A stretch of DNA of 64,000 bases from Dyadobacter soli (lineage in GTDB: Bacteria; Bacteroidota; Bacteroidia; Cytophagales; Spirosomataceae): the NCBI RefSeq assembly GCF_900101885.1, contig NZ_FNAN01000021.1, forward strand, positions 62,001 to 126,000. Direction: 5' to 3'. How positions within the stretch are numbered: the stretch's first letter is position 1; each line of letters begins with the position of its first letter. A model generated the notes under the pieces. The model ran no database searches, had not been told where the DNA came from, and saw only the letters and a program-made list of their open reading frames with translations. Below are positions 17,694 to 27,300 of the stretch, one piece after another. The translations under genes and the position numbers were made by a program.

Positions 17694-17770
17694 AAAAATA
17701 TTGATTTATTTATGTTATTTATTGCCTTGGGTGCAATTCTCTTGACACAAACTCACGAGCTTAAATCTAG

Positions 17771-18049
17771 CTACAACATTTTTGTTGCAATCAGTGCTAT
17801 CATTAGGCCACCCAAGGCCAGAAATGCTAAATCAAGCTTTGAGTCAGGACGACAGATTGTCACGTCAAACGCCAGGTAAACAATCTTCAGTGCTGAGCAA
17901 ATCGCGATAAAGTCAAAGAAAACCACAGCTACCTCTCGTCCCTGCAAATTCTGGATTCCTTTTTTAACGATAGCAAAAATTATATAAGATAGACAGCCGA
18001 TCAGGCTAACAGCCAACGAAATGGCATATTGGTTGTAGTACTTCTCCAT
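17771..18049 (-). CDS. Small three-segment membrane protein, unknown
   Basis: A 92-residue protein with three or four hydrophobic stretches: YAISLAVSLIGCLSYIIFAIV (1), a central AVVFFDFIAICSALKIVYLAF, and a final LDLAFLALGGLMIALIAT. No signal peptidase site or family motif is recognised. The start ATG at 18049 lies at the foot of a hairpin, 30 bases after the preceding small gene, so the two are probably one transcript. Confidence 0.5.
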   Translation of the reverse strand: MEKYYNQYAISLAVSLIGCLSYIIFAIVKKGIQNLQGREVAVVFFDFIAICSALKIVYLAFDVTICRPDSKLDLAFLALGGLMIALIATKML

Positions 18050-18078
18050 ACAATCATTTAATAGCGTTAATGATTGTA
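18049..18078 (-). promoter_or_regulatory. Hairpin overlapping the start of the small membrane-protein gene
   Basis: TACAATCATT (18049-18058) pairs with AATGATTGTA (18069-18078), a 10-bp stem with a 10-base loop that ends on the first base of the start codon at 18049. No U-tract follows, so it is not a terminator. It could limit ribosome access to the downstream gene (inference). Confidence 0.4.
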
Positions 18079-18079
18079 G

Positions 18080-18298
18080 TTAATTGCAAATGGACTTTTT
18101 CGAAGCGCTTTCGACTGGCGCTTTCTTATGCGATTCAGCCTTGGCGTCTTCCACTTTATCAAACCAAAAGCCCGAGCCAGCACCGACTGCAAAGCCGATG
18201 ATAGCAACAACAGGGCCAAATGGAGAACAAAGAGCCCCTATGGCCGTTCCAAAGATTAGTGGAGTTGCGAGTTCGTATTTTTCTGCATTCGTTTTCAT
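18080..18298 (-). CDS. Small glycine-rich membrane protein, unknown
   Basis: A 72-residue protein starting at ATG 18298, placed 44 bases behind a good promoter. A longer frame would start within that leader. It has one long hydrophobic glycine-rich region (LIFGTAIGALCSPFGPVVA then IGFAVGAGSGFWFD), a glycine-zipper-like pattern, followed by a charged Lys-rich tail. Such proteins are often small membrane stress or immunity peptides, but no function can be assigned. Confidence 0.5.
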   Translation of the reverse strand: MKTNAEKYELATPLIFGTAIGALCSPFGPVVAIIGFAVGAGSGFWFDKVEDAKAESHKKAPVESASKKSICN

Positions 18299-18341
18299 AA
18301 AAGTGCGTGGTTTAAAGTTCAACAAATCATTTACTTTAAAC

Positions 18342-18373
18342 CAAAACTAGCACTATTTAAAAGGGATGTCAAG
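18342..18373 (-). promoter_or_regulatory. Promoter of the two small membrane-protein genes
   Basis: Minus strand: TTG (18372-18370), 20 bases, TAGTTTTG (18349-18342), an exact TAnnTTTG with proper spacing, 44 bases before the ATG at 18298. Confidence 0.6.
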
Positions 18374-18424
18374 TAACAAACCGGATTTATCCGATATTAA
18401 ACGTTTGTAGTCGTTTGCAAACGG

Positions 18425-20761
18425 CTATATATCACATTTAGAGCAAATTAAGTCACCCCTCCGACTCTCCGGAGTCACTTTCAAATTCACCATTTTACCA
18501 CCTTTCCACTCCCCTTCCACGACCGTATTCTTAGGCGCGTGGAGCTTGAATTGCACGTCCCAATCGCTTGGCCAGGCGGGTAGCAAATAGATCGAATCGC
18601 CGTGTGTTTGCATCAGCATCTCCTGGACTCCAATCATCCCCGAGCCGCCCCAGTTATGGTCAGGTACCCAGTCGTGGCCGGGGCCCCAGAATGCCGGGAA
18701 GCGGCGACCGGAGTCTTGCAATTTTTTAACGGTCAATGCGGCCGCTTCTTCGGTGAGGCCGAGGCGGGCGCAGAAGATGCCGTCCTGGTGCCAACTGGTG
18801 TGGTTCCGATTTTTAATGGCTTCGGTATCGTACTTCCAGGTGTTGATGGCCGTTTCGAGATCGGGCTTCCCGATGCCGTAGATACCATACGGGTACACGG
18901 GGTACAGTTGCGGGATTTCCGTGTTTTGAATGCGTTCCCACACTTTCGCGGGCGCAATCGTGCGATGGCCCTGCATTTCGCGGAAACTTAATGGCGGAAC
19001 GCGTTCCAGTATTTCCTTCCAATGCTTGCGCTGCGGCCCATCGCCGTACTGCGAAGGCAATGCCAGCATCCTTTCCAGCACGGTTTTCAAACCCGCCACA
19101 GTGGTCGCGGAATTGTAGGCCATCTTGTAAGTTTCGGCCGCGCTACCGGGGAAAAGGACCAGATGCCCATTCTGATCCAGCTTGGCCGCGCTACGCAGGG
19201 ACGCGAGGTGCTGGTAATGCTCATCGAAAAAGACGACGCAACTCTCGATAAGCGGCAAATATTGTGAAATATCGGCGCCGGTAAAATGCTGCTGGTCGAG
19301 GATCATCAGGCAGAATTCCAGCGAAGTGTCCCACAGGTATTCCAGCCATTTATTGTACTCCACACCCGGGTCATAGCCGGCTGGCCGTTTGGAACTGTAC
19401 TCGGCATAGTTGGGTAGCCCAAAGTTCTCGATCTGCTCGGTAAAGGACGCGCCTTTGTGGCCCCAGTAATGCTGCGTGCGGGTTTCCGCATTGCCCAGCA
19501 TCCGTTGGTAGAACTCAAATTGCGGCTTCATCATATCAAAATCGCCGCTTTTGAGCATCGGCCAGTATACGAGCCGTTGGTTTTGCGCCGTAAAAATACC
19601 CCCGCCCCAGTTGCGGTGGTCGGCTGAAAAATGATAGGAGGTATCTACAAAAACCGGGTCGTAAGTGAACAGCCCGCCATTGAATTTCGTCGGGTAAGTA
19701 CCGAATGCATTGCACCCGAGCATATAGCGGAAAAGCTGGTAGTTTCGCCCGACCTGCCATACCGGCGAGGCGCTATCTTTCTTGCTCACATTCAATGCAA
19801 TATAGCTCCGTTGCCAATACTGCTTCCACCATTCGAGCGTTTTGACACGAGCCGTCTTATCTGTTTGCTTCGCCCCCGCAATAGTTTCCAGAAGTCCCTT
19901 TTTCCAGACCGTAATATCACTTTGCTGGTCGGTATGCAGGTAAATGCTCAGTTGAATGCTGCGCGAAGGAGATTTACTTTTTAAGCCAAACCCCTTAAAT
20001 GGAGCGTCGGCATACCTGCCGGTTGTGACCGACTGATCAACTACCATGTCCCGGCCTGCCATCCATCCGCCGTAGGTGAGGTTTTTAAGCGGATTCCAAA
20101 GTTTGGGTTTCACGGCATCCAGCTTTTGCTGGCTCACGATAACGTCAAAAATGGTCGAATCGCGGTTACGGTGGTAAAACAGCACGCCATTGTTCTCGTA
20201 CCGGACGCTATCCGGGAAAACGGGGACCGTCGGGGCCGCCCATTTGTAGGAACTCGCGCTTCTGGCATTACCTTTCAGTTCGGTCGGCTCGGTCCGCCAG
20301 CTCTCGTACCAGGCCTGCGCGGAAATCGGTTTATTGCCGTCGATATCGACGTGCACAGTGGGTTTGAAAACGTCCACCCAAACCTTTACAGTAGCATTCA
20401 GATTACCTTTTTTACCTGAAACTTCTACATACCCTTCATTCAGCTTCAACTCCTGCCTGAAACTTTCACCGGCGTCGAACGGGTTCGGCGAAAGCCTCAC
20501 ACGCACGCGCCCGAGCTTGGGGAAGACATTATTTTCATCGAAAACGCCGCTCCGCGAAACGTAAAACAGCAGATCACCCTTTTCAACCCACACATTCAGC
20601 CCGATGTCGCCGCCGCCGCACGGCATCGATTCGCCGGAATTTTTGCTTTGGCTGATCCATTTTAAATTATACTGTTCTGTGGAAAAACCCTGCGAAAACG
20701 CACTTAAATGACTGACAAACAAGAACAAGAGGCAAACGAACCGGCAAAAGCGAACAGACAT
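18425..20761 (-). CDS. Secreted DUF5703 / GH95-like (alpha/alpha)6 glycosidase (PUL 2)
   Basis: A 778-residue exported enzyme, start ATG 20761 (a GTG 21 bases upstream is less likely), Sec signal ending AFSQG. The N-terminal beta-rich domain (about 30-330) carries ESMPCGGGDIGLNVWVEKGDLLFYVSRSGVFDE in DUF5703 style. The rest is helical with GH95-like features: RNYQLFRYMLGCNAFGTYPTKFNGGLFTYD, HYWGHKGASFTEQ, SWHQDGIFCARLGLTEEAAALTV, FWGPGHDWVPDHNWGGSGMIGVQEMLMQ, and the closing LLPAWPSDWDVQFKLHAPKNT typical of the family C-terminus. GH95 enzymes act on fucose or galactose caps. This subgroup is uncharacterised as far as I know. It is the last gene of the PUL 2 operon. Confidence 0.65.
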   Translation of the reverse strand: MSVRFCRFVCLLFLFVSHLSAFSQGFSTEQYNLKWISQSKNSGESMPCGGGDIGLNVWVEKGDLLFYVSRSGVFDENNVFPKLGRVRVRLSPNPFDAGESFRQELKLNEGYVEVSGKKGNLNATVKVWVDVFKPTVHVDIDGNKPISAQAWYESWRTEPTELKGNARSASSYKWAAPTVPVFPDSVRYENNGVLFYHRNRDSTIFDVIVSQQKLDAVKPKLWNPLKNLTYGGWMAGRDMVVDQSVTTGRYADAPFKGFGLKSKSPSRSIQLSIYLHTDQQSDITVWKKGLLETIAGAKQTDKTARVKTLEWWKQYWQRSYIALNVSKKDSASPVWQVGRNYQLFRYMLGCNAFGTYPTKFNGGLFTYDPVFVDTSYHFSADHRNWGGGIFTAQNQRLVYWPMLKSGDFDMMKPQFEFYQRMLGNAETRTQHYWGHKGASFTEQIENFGLPNYAEYSSKRPAGYDPGVEYNKWLEYLWDTSLEFCLMILDQQHFTGADISQYLPLIESCVVFFDEHYQHLASLRSAAKLDQNGHLVLFPGSAAETYKMAYNSATTVAGLKTVLERMLALPSQYGDGPQRKHWKEILERVPPLSFREMQGHRTIAPAKVWERIQNTEIPQLYPVYPYGIYGIGKPDLETAINTWKYDTEAIKNRNHTSWHQDGIFCARLGLTEEAAALTVKKLQDSGRRFPAFWGPGHDWVPDHNWGGSGMIGVQEMLMQTHGDSIYLLPAWPSDWDVQFKLHAPKNTVVEGEWKGGKMVNLKVTPESRRGDLICSKCDI

Positions 20762-20803
20762 GGGCAGTGATGTAAAGGTCACAATGGGTGACCAAAATGT
20801 AAA

Positions 20804-21694
20804 TCAGGACTGGAAAACGGTTTTCATAAAAGCAGTGTTCGCCCCGAAGTTACCTTTCACATCACGCGGTTTGGCGGCATCACGCGAGCGCTCGATCACG
20901 AGCCAGCCTTTCCAGCCCATTTTGTCGAGCGTAGTTTTCACCTTTTTCATATCGAGCCGGGTGTTGTTTTGCAGCCAGACGCCGTCCTCATCGGTGCAGT
21001 GGATCTGGCAAATGCGGTTTTTACCCAATATGCGCAGCTCCTCGCAAAGGTCGCGGCCTTCTTTAAGCGGGTTCGAGAAGTTGAAATAAATTTGAATGCT
21101 TTTAGACCCTATTTCTTTGAGCAATTCCACGTCCCCTTTCGCATCCAGGGCAGTTTCGATACCAATCACTACGCCTGCTTTCTCCGCCATTTTGCCCACC
21201 ATTTTCAGTCGCTCGACGATCGCAGGCCGCAATTCCGGATTTTTGACCAGATCACCCTGGATACCCAGCGGCAAAAAAGCCGTTTTGATATTCATCTGCT
21301 TCATTGTTTCAATGCAATCGCCCACCATTTTCTCCACGCCGTCGCGTTTCGCGAACGATTGCGCGTAAAATCCGGTCATGGCCAGCGAGCAAATTTGCAG
21401 GTTCAATTCCCTGGCTTTATCGATGTATTGCTGGCGTACGGCGGGGTCGGCGAGCTTGTTATCGAAGGTTGGCCGGTCGCCCAGGCCGCCCATATCCACT
21501 TCCAGGCCATCCGCTCCGATTTCACCAGCCAGCGGCAATGCACTCAGTTTTTGCCTTTTTAAAATCATCAGATCGATCACAGCGATCTTGTAGCGCGACT
21601 TTTTTGATACACTCGCCATCTCCGCAGCCCACGACGCGAACGGTGCAGCCGCCATTCCGGCAGCGCAGATATTCAGAAAATTTCTTCTTTTCAT
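20804..21694 (-). CDS. Exported sugar phosphate isomerase/epimerase-like TIM-barrel protein
   Basis: A 296-residue protein of the xylose-isomerase-like / AP-endonuclease-2 superfamily. The N-terminus MKRRNFLNICAAGMAAA has a twin-arginine followed by a hydrophobic run, so Tat export is likely. Barrel motifs: ALPLAGEIGADGLEVDMGGL (about 55), LQICSLAMTGFYAQSF, KTAFLPLGI, VVIGIETALDAKGD, IQIYFNFSNPLKEGRD, ICQIHCTDEDG, LVIERSRD. The Glu, Asp/Asn, His and Glu expected at the metal site are present (IET, FNFSN, IHC, IER). Such exported barrels are common in Bacteroidota PULs, but their substrate is rarely known. It stands 10 bases after the sialidase-like gene. Confidence 0.75.
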   Translation of the reverse strand: MKRRNFLNICAAGMAAAPFASWAAEMASVSKKSRYKIAVIDLMILKRQKLSALPLAGEIGADGLEVDMGGLGDRPTFDNKLADPAVRQQYIDKARELNLQICSLAMTGFYAQSFAKRDGVEKMVGDCIETMKQMNIKTAFLPLGIQGDLVKNPELRPAIVERLKMVGKMAEKAGVVIGIETALDAKGDVELLKEIGSKSIQIYFNFSNPLKEGRDLCEELRILGKNRICQIHCTDEDGVWLQNNTRLDMKKVKTTLDKMGWKGWLVIERSRDAAKPRDVKGNFGANTAFMKTVFQS

Positions 21695-21704
21695 TGTTTC
21701 AAAA

Positions 21705-22805
21705 TCAAATAGGCCACTGTTCTTGCACGATCGCCTTGCCTTTCAGCTTCGACGGATCGATTTCCACATGCTTGATACGCTGCCTGCGCCAGGTGTACAC
21801 GATGTGCACCATACCGTCAGACGTCTGAATCACAGACGGATACGAATACTGACTAATCGGCGAATCTTCCAGAACCAGTACCGCCTCCCAACTTTTACCA
21901 TCCTTCGAAACCGCTACATTCAAAGGTGTACGCGGTCCTTTTGGCTGACCCACCGGTGGCTTCACGTGATTGTAAACCAGCAACTGCCGGCCATCCTTCA
22001 ACGTCACGGCGTCGGTACCCGAGTTGTTGTTAGGCAAACTCGAAGGCGCCACTTCCGACCAGGTCTTTCCGCCATCTTTCGACCACGATTCGACGATCGA
22101 GCGGCTCTGGCTGCGGCAAAGTATCTGCATGTCTCCGTTAGCGTACGTCAGCAAGCTTGGCTGAATGGCTTTAATGGCTTTTCCATCGTTAAGCGGTCCT
22201 ACTTTACGCCAGGTTTTACCAAAATCCGGCGTCACCTCGAAATGCAGCCGCCAGCCAAGTTCCCCTTCGGTACTCGACGGACACCAAAGCTCGCCGTTTG
22301 CTAACAGAACCGGCTTGTTTTTCACAGGTCCTAAAAACCCTTCCTGCAATTCCGTCGGCTTCGACCAGGTTTTACCATTGTCTTTCGAAGTGATCAGAAA
22401 ACCCTTCCAACCGGCCACATTCGGTCCTACTTTGTAAAATAGCATCAAATCGCCCTTCGGTATCTGGTATAAAACCGGGTTCCAGCAGGCGTAACGCAGC
22501 TTGTCGTTCACAACGCCGTTCGCCACTTCCACGGGCGCCGTCCATTTATTGTTTTCCAAACGGCTTACCCAGATGCCTACGTCCGGGTTCCGCTCTTTCG
22601 TTCCGCCAAACCACGCCGCTACCAGCCCGGAAGGCGTTTCGGCGATGGTCGAAGCGTGGCTTTCGGGAAATGGCGCCGTTTCAAAAATGAATTCGTCGAC
22701 GAGGATACCGTCCTTAAAGTTTTGAGCATGAGCAGGCAGGGTCAAAAATGCTGCTGAGCCGCATAGGAGCCATTTCAGTAATGTTCTTCGCATGGGTTGG
22801 TGCAT
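21705..22805 (-). CDS. Exo-sialidase-fold (BNR_2) protein of PUL 2
   Basis: A 366-residue secreted six-bladed propeller, signal ending LPAHAQN (a second ATG at 22793 would also fit). Four Asp-box turns are plain: SKDNGKTWSKP, TPDFGKTWRKV, SKDGGKTWSEV and SKDGKSWEAV. Early FPESHASTIAETPSGLVAAWFGGT and later YACWNPVLYQIPKGDLMLFYK, SSTEGELGWRLHFEVT and GTDAVTLKDGRQLLVYNH match the BNR_2 sialidase-like family that occurs in rhamnogalacturonan loci. True sialic acid hydrolysis is doubtful in a pectin PUL. Plant-glycan exo-activity is more likely (inference). Gene order and 22-base spacing point to the PUL 2 operon. Confidence 0.75.
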   Translation of the reverse strand: MHQPMRRTLLKWLLCGSAAFLTLPAHAQNFKDGILVDEFIFETAPFPESHASTIAETPSGLVAAWFGGTKERNPDVGIWVSRLENNKWTAPVEVANGVVNDKLRYACWNPVLYQIPKGDLMLFYKVGPNVAGWKGFLITSKDNGKTWSKPTELQEGFLGPVKNKPVLLANGELWCPSSTEGELGWRLHFEVTPDFGKTWRKVGPLNDGKAIKAIQPSLLTYANGDMQILCRSQSRSIVESWSKDGGKTWSEVAPSSLPNNNSGTDAVTLKDGRQLLVYNHVKPPVGQPKGPRTPLNVAVSKDGKSWEAVLVLEDSPISQYSYPSVIQTSDGMVHIVYTWRRQRIKHVEIDPSKLKGKAIVQEQWPI

Positions 22806-22827
22806 GGGAATGTAGGTTAATGCAGGG

Positions 22828-24378
22828 TTATGGGTTAATTAAAATCCGGGAAATCGTATCGGCAGAGCCCGCTTTTTTACCATTCACAAAAACCTGCAAG
22901 CCTTTGCCTTTTTTGTAATGGCTTCCGTCGCGGTCCCAGAGAATGGTGAGGCGCTTGCCGTGGTAATGCACGTCGTCGAGACAAAACCAGTCCCACTTAT
23001 CTGCCGGCAGCAATGGGTTAACCTCTATCACCTCGTCCGCTCGCGGGCGCAGGCCCACGAGGCCGGTAATGATCAGGTCGTTGAATGTCGAATGGTTGTA
23101 ATAGCGGCTGCGCTCCTGGTCGCCTTTGAGCCAGGAACCGGTCTTTTCATCCAGGTACTCACCCACGTACGGCTTGCCACGGTAATATTGAGATTCCACA
23201 TATTTTTCCAACAATCCAAAATAAGTCGTATCCGCCACCACTTCCGGCTTCGGCGCATTCATACGGTTGGCGAGGCCGGTCAATGTTTGGGAAGTGGCAA
23301 ATGGCCACACGGCGCCGTCCCATTCGCATTGGCAGCAGCCGTGCGTACGGAACTCGGGATGCCTGCGCTCGGCGGTTGTAAGCCCGAATGGTGCATTGAA
23401 ACCGGTAGGATCCGATACTTGTTTCCAGGCTCCATCATGCTTTTCCTCCGCGAGGTCAAAATACCAGGGAATGAAGCCGATTGCCTCGCGCACACCGGCA
23501 AAAGGTCCTTTGCCTCGCTTCTTTACTGTTTCAAAAAAGGCGCTATCGGCATTCCATAACTTATTGTCTATAAGCCGCTTCAATGTATCCGCCTTACTTT
23601 GATACAAACTGCTCAATGCCTGGTCACCTTTCAATGCCGCGATGGCTGAAAGCGCTTTGGCATTGCCATACATGTAACTGTTAATGGTCGGCCGCGCATT
23701 CTGTTCCCGGCGACCCCCGCTTAGCGATTCTTCCATGCCGTCTTTCACGTCGGTTTGCCAGAAAAGGCCGCTTTCGGTGCGGCGGTCTTTTTCCCAGGCC
23801 TTGTATTCTGAATCGAGATCGGGCAGCATATCGAGCAGGTAAGCCTTGTCCTGCGTCACTTTGTAGCGGTTGTACAATGCATCGGCCGTCCAGCTGCTGA
23901 AATTGAGCAGCTTCTTCATGCGCCCGCCTTCGTTCCCGCGGAACCACACGTGCACATTGTCGTTCAGATAACGCTGATCGTGCAGCCAACGGCCTTCGTA
24001 AATGTGATGGCCGAGAGCGCAACTGATCATATTGTACTTATCTGCATAATTCCTGTCGACGAGAAACTCGGTGATCACAAAGCCCTGCGGCGTGTTGTGA
24101 ATGTGCTTCCGGTAAGTCCACCAGCGGTAGTAATATATTTCGCGGAAATTATCCTGCGGACAGTCGAACAGCGGCACATTGGCCTTCATCCACTCCCACG
24201 ACTGCGCATTCGGGATGGCATTCACCTTGTTTTCATCCTCCATCCGGTTGAAATACGTCACATGATGCTTATAGTCCTCCGCTTTCAAAACCGCCGGCCC
24301 CGCCGTTTTACGCGCGCAGCCAGTCAGCCCCGCGAGGCCGATACATACGATGCCAAAACCTATTTTTAAATACCTCAT
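22828..24378 (-). CDS. Lipoprotein glycosidase with (alpha/alpha)6 barrel, MGH1/GH63-like
   Basis: A 516-residue lipoprotein. The ATG at 24378 overlaps the previous stop (TAATG) and gives a signal with the lipobox LTGCARK. The catalytic part is a helical toroid: YYRWWTYRKHIHNTPQGFVITEF, HHIYEGRWLHDQRYLNDNVHVWF, INSYMYGNAKALSAIAAL, GFIPWYFD, CEWDGAVWPFATSQTL, and SRYYNHSTFNDLIITGLVGL. This order of blocks resembles the mannosylglycerate-hydrolase-like branch of clan GH-G. The acid/base pair is probably the Asp in EWDGAVW and an Asp or Glu near LHDQRY (inference). The C-terminal 70 residues form a small beta domain. Membrane anchoring points to the periplasmic side or the cell surface. Confidence 0.65.
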   Translation of the reverse strand: MRYLKIGFGIVCIGLAGLTGCARKTAGPAVLKAEDYKHHVTYFNRMEDENKVNAIPNAQSWEWMKANVPLFDCPQDNFREIYYYRWWTYRKHIHNTPQGFVITEFLVDRNYADKYNMISCALGHHIYEGRWLHDQRYLNDNVHVWFRGNEGGRMKKLLNFSSWTADALYNRYKVTQDKAYLLDMLPDLDSEYKAWEKDRRTESGLFWQTDVKDGMEESLSGGRREQNARPTINSYMYGNAKALSAIAALKGDQALSSLYQSKADTLKRLIDNKLWNADSAFFETVKKRGKGPFAGVREAIGFIPWYFDLAEEKHDGAWKQVSDPTGFNAPFGLTTAERRHPEFRTHGCCQCEWDGAVWPFATSQTLTGLANRMNAPKPEVVADTTYFGLLEKYVESQYYRGKPYVGEYLDEKTGSWLKGDQERSRYYNHSTFNDLIITGLVGLRPRADEVIEVNPLLPADKWDWFCLDDVHYHGKRLTILWDRDGSHYKKGKGLQVFVNGKKAGSADTISRILINP

Positions 24379-27300
24379 TACTTTTTCGAAAACCAATAAA
24401 TCACCGGACCCGCCTCATTGGAAACCAGCGAAACCTTTTTTCCTCCTTTTACCTTTTCAGGTTTACCCGAAACAACGCCCGTTCGTGCATTGATGCACTG
24501 CATTTGATAATTACCATTGAACTTTGTCAGATCGGCCTCCCCTGGCCCCTCCTGATAAATGATCAGCCCTTCACCTGCTTTGGCCAAAACATATTGCCGG
24601 TTATCCTGCGGTTGGCCTGTTACTACCGACGGCTCCATCGCAGAAACGGCTTCCAAAAAACCTTTCGGTAACGCCGGTACCGCGCTCACCGAGCCGCCTG
24701 CGAGCAACACCGCCCAGGCATTCTGCTCGGCCCCGTTCGCATTGTACAGCACCGCTTTTTCAGGGTATTTCTTTTTGTATTCCAAAACGGCATTGTACAC
24801 GGAGTTGAATGACACTTTGCCCGTCTTTTGAATGCGCGCGTGCTGCCGTGGAGCGAGGTTTTTACCCCCTTCCGGTGTGTAATCAGTGCCATTTTCGCGG
24901 CGATGCCAGTAGCGGATATCGATAATGTCGACCAATGCGGCATATTTCGCATCAGCCAGGATCGCGTCCTGCACGTCCTTAGTCGTACTCAATGCGACCA
25001 AAGCATTTTTGCCTTTTTCCCGCTCCCATTCACCGATCACATCCAGCCAGAACTGCACGAAATGCAGCGGCCCGGTGTATTCGGCACTAATAAACTGAAT
25101 CACACCGCTTTGACCAGCGAAATTATCGAGGCATTGCCGTATATAAGCCCGGTGCAAGGCCCTCCGTCCGGCATTACCGATGTCGTAAAACTGATCGGCA
25201 ATGAAAATACGTTTGTCACCGGCGTAAGGCGGCGGTTCCGGGAAGCCTACCTGATTGACATTGTTTGCCGTCCGCCACGGGAAATCGGCGTAATGTGCGC
25301 CTGCTTCGAGGATATTGTGCTGAAAATAGTTTTGATGATAGAGCAAAAGCCCTTTCTGGTCGGCGAGCGCCACAAACTCGCGCAGGCGGTTCCAGTACCA
25401 TTCATTATAATGCTGCAAATCGTATTTACTGAGATCGTCCCAGGCGGCATCCTGGCCGCTTCTGGCAAATGGCTGCTCGTAAAACGGCGGCCAGCTCTCG
25501 CCGTCGATGCGGCGGATGCGCTCGTGGTCGTCGCGGCGGCGGTCGTACCAGAGGCCGTAGTTGTGATCTACGACGGTAATATGCTGTTTTTGCAGCGAAT
25601 CGGTCATTTCCGGCAAATCATCGGTCACGCCTCTACCCACGCGGCCCGGCACATACCGGGTAATGTGCGGCTTGGCGGCACTCACGTCATGCGGACGAAT
25701 GCTACCGCGCCACCAGGGGACTTCATGGCGCGAACCGGTTACCAGTTCACTGCCGCGCACCAGCCGACCGTTGCGGATGGTCAATGCAGGTAATGTGTTA
25801 GTGTTTTTTGTATTGGTAAAACCAATTTCGTCAATCGTTTTGACCGGAGTAGTCGCAGGGGAGACCTCCACGGTAACGGCCACTGTAATCGGGTTGCGCT
25901 GCGCAGCCTGGTCGATCCAATCGGTGAGCAGAATGGCCGGCTGATGCGAACCTTCGACCAATGCGGCAGCCTGCGCGAGACTGGGACTGCTGGACGCTTC
26001 CGTTTCTTTGGGTACCAGAAAAGATTTGGCGAGAACCGCTTTGCCCAAGCGCTCGGCCAGTTGCGCATAGTACAAGCTGCGGGGCTGGATGTGTTCATTG
26101 ACATTCTCCCAAAAACCATCGCCCGCAAATGCCGCCCACGCCCCGAATGCAAAATTTTGCGTCCCCGGCGGTGCGAAATTCTCGATCCGCGAGGCGGAAC
26201 ATTGCCAGAATACCGAGTTAGCGGCCGTCCAACCGGCGCCCTGCCCGTCCTGGCCCCTGTTTTTAAAACTCAATGCATTCCCATCCACATTCACGATATC
26301 GAACAGCACGCCCGAAGCCCAGCTATCAATGGCCCCGCTGAAACCGTTCGGTAAGCGGGATTCGCATTGCACGAATGCGATCGGGCCGGGCGCGAGGTAG
26401 CCTGTCGCAAAATCATGCATTCCATATTCGGCATAGCAACGCTGAAATAGCGTTTGCCCGCCCTGGATAAAAAACGTATTCCGCCGCTGCCCGGCAAGCT
26501 CCGAAACCGGTTCCAGCGATTGGCAATCTTCGACGGTAACCTTCGAAGCCGATTCATAAACCGCCACCGCGGAGCCAGCCAAATGCCGGAACATAACCTG
26601 CCTGACCCAGGTATTTTCGGCATTTTCAAAAGTAACACCCATCCAGCGATGGTTCTCGTCTTTCAGGTTTTTGGTATTAAAAGTCGATTCGATTCGCAGG
26701 TTTTCGACACCTACATGACTAATTCTTCCATTCCATTGATAAGGAATCACCAACCCGCCGCCGAACTTCGCATCCAATGCGGTCGTGATCGGCGCATCGA
26801 TGGTAATGCTGTTGCCCGAAACGGCCGTCACCGTCCGGTCCCAGGTAACATCGCGTTGTCCGGGCTTCCAGCCGAGCCAGCCGGTTTCCCCACCAAACTC
26901 TTCCATTTTCAGGCTTTTGATCCATTCGGCGGTCGAAGGTCGTACAATGCGAATGCGGTCGCCTACTTTCAACGATCCCGCATTTTCAATATCAAAACGC
27001 ATTGCATTCACCGGTACGTAAGCATCCGCAACGCGCAGTTTAGGTTTTAATACCACATTATCTTCACCAGAAACACGGATCACCGTTTCCCGCGTACGCC
27101 CGTCGCCGAGCAGCACCGTGCCGCCCTCTCCTACTCCCGCACCCCGCAAAACAACACCTGACTTCCTCATGACAATACCCGACAAAACCCTATGCGTACC
27201 GGCACCGAGCAACACCGCGCCGCGCAAACCGTTGGCATCCAACGGCAACGAGCCCACATAATCCACCGCCGCCTGAATGCGCGCCGTGGCGTCGCCTTCG

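Noticed and set aside
18412..18423. Palindrome CGTTTGCAAACG as a LacI-type operator
   Set aside because: Single copy, at the far end from any promoter found, and no LacI-family gene in the window.
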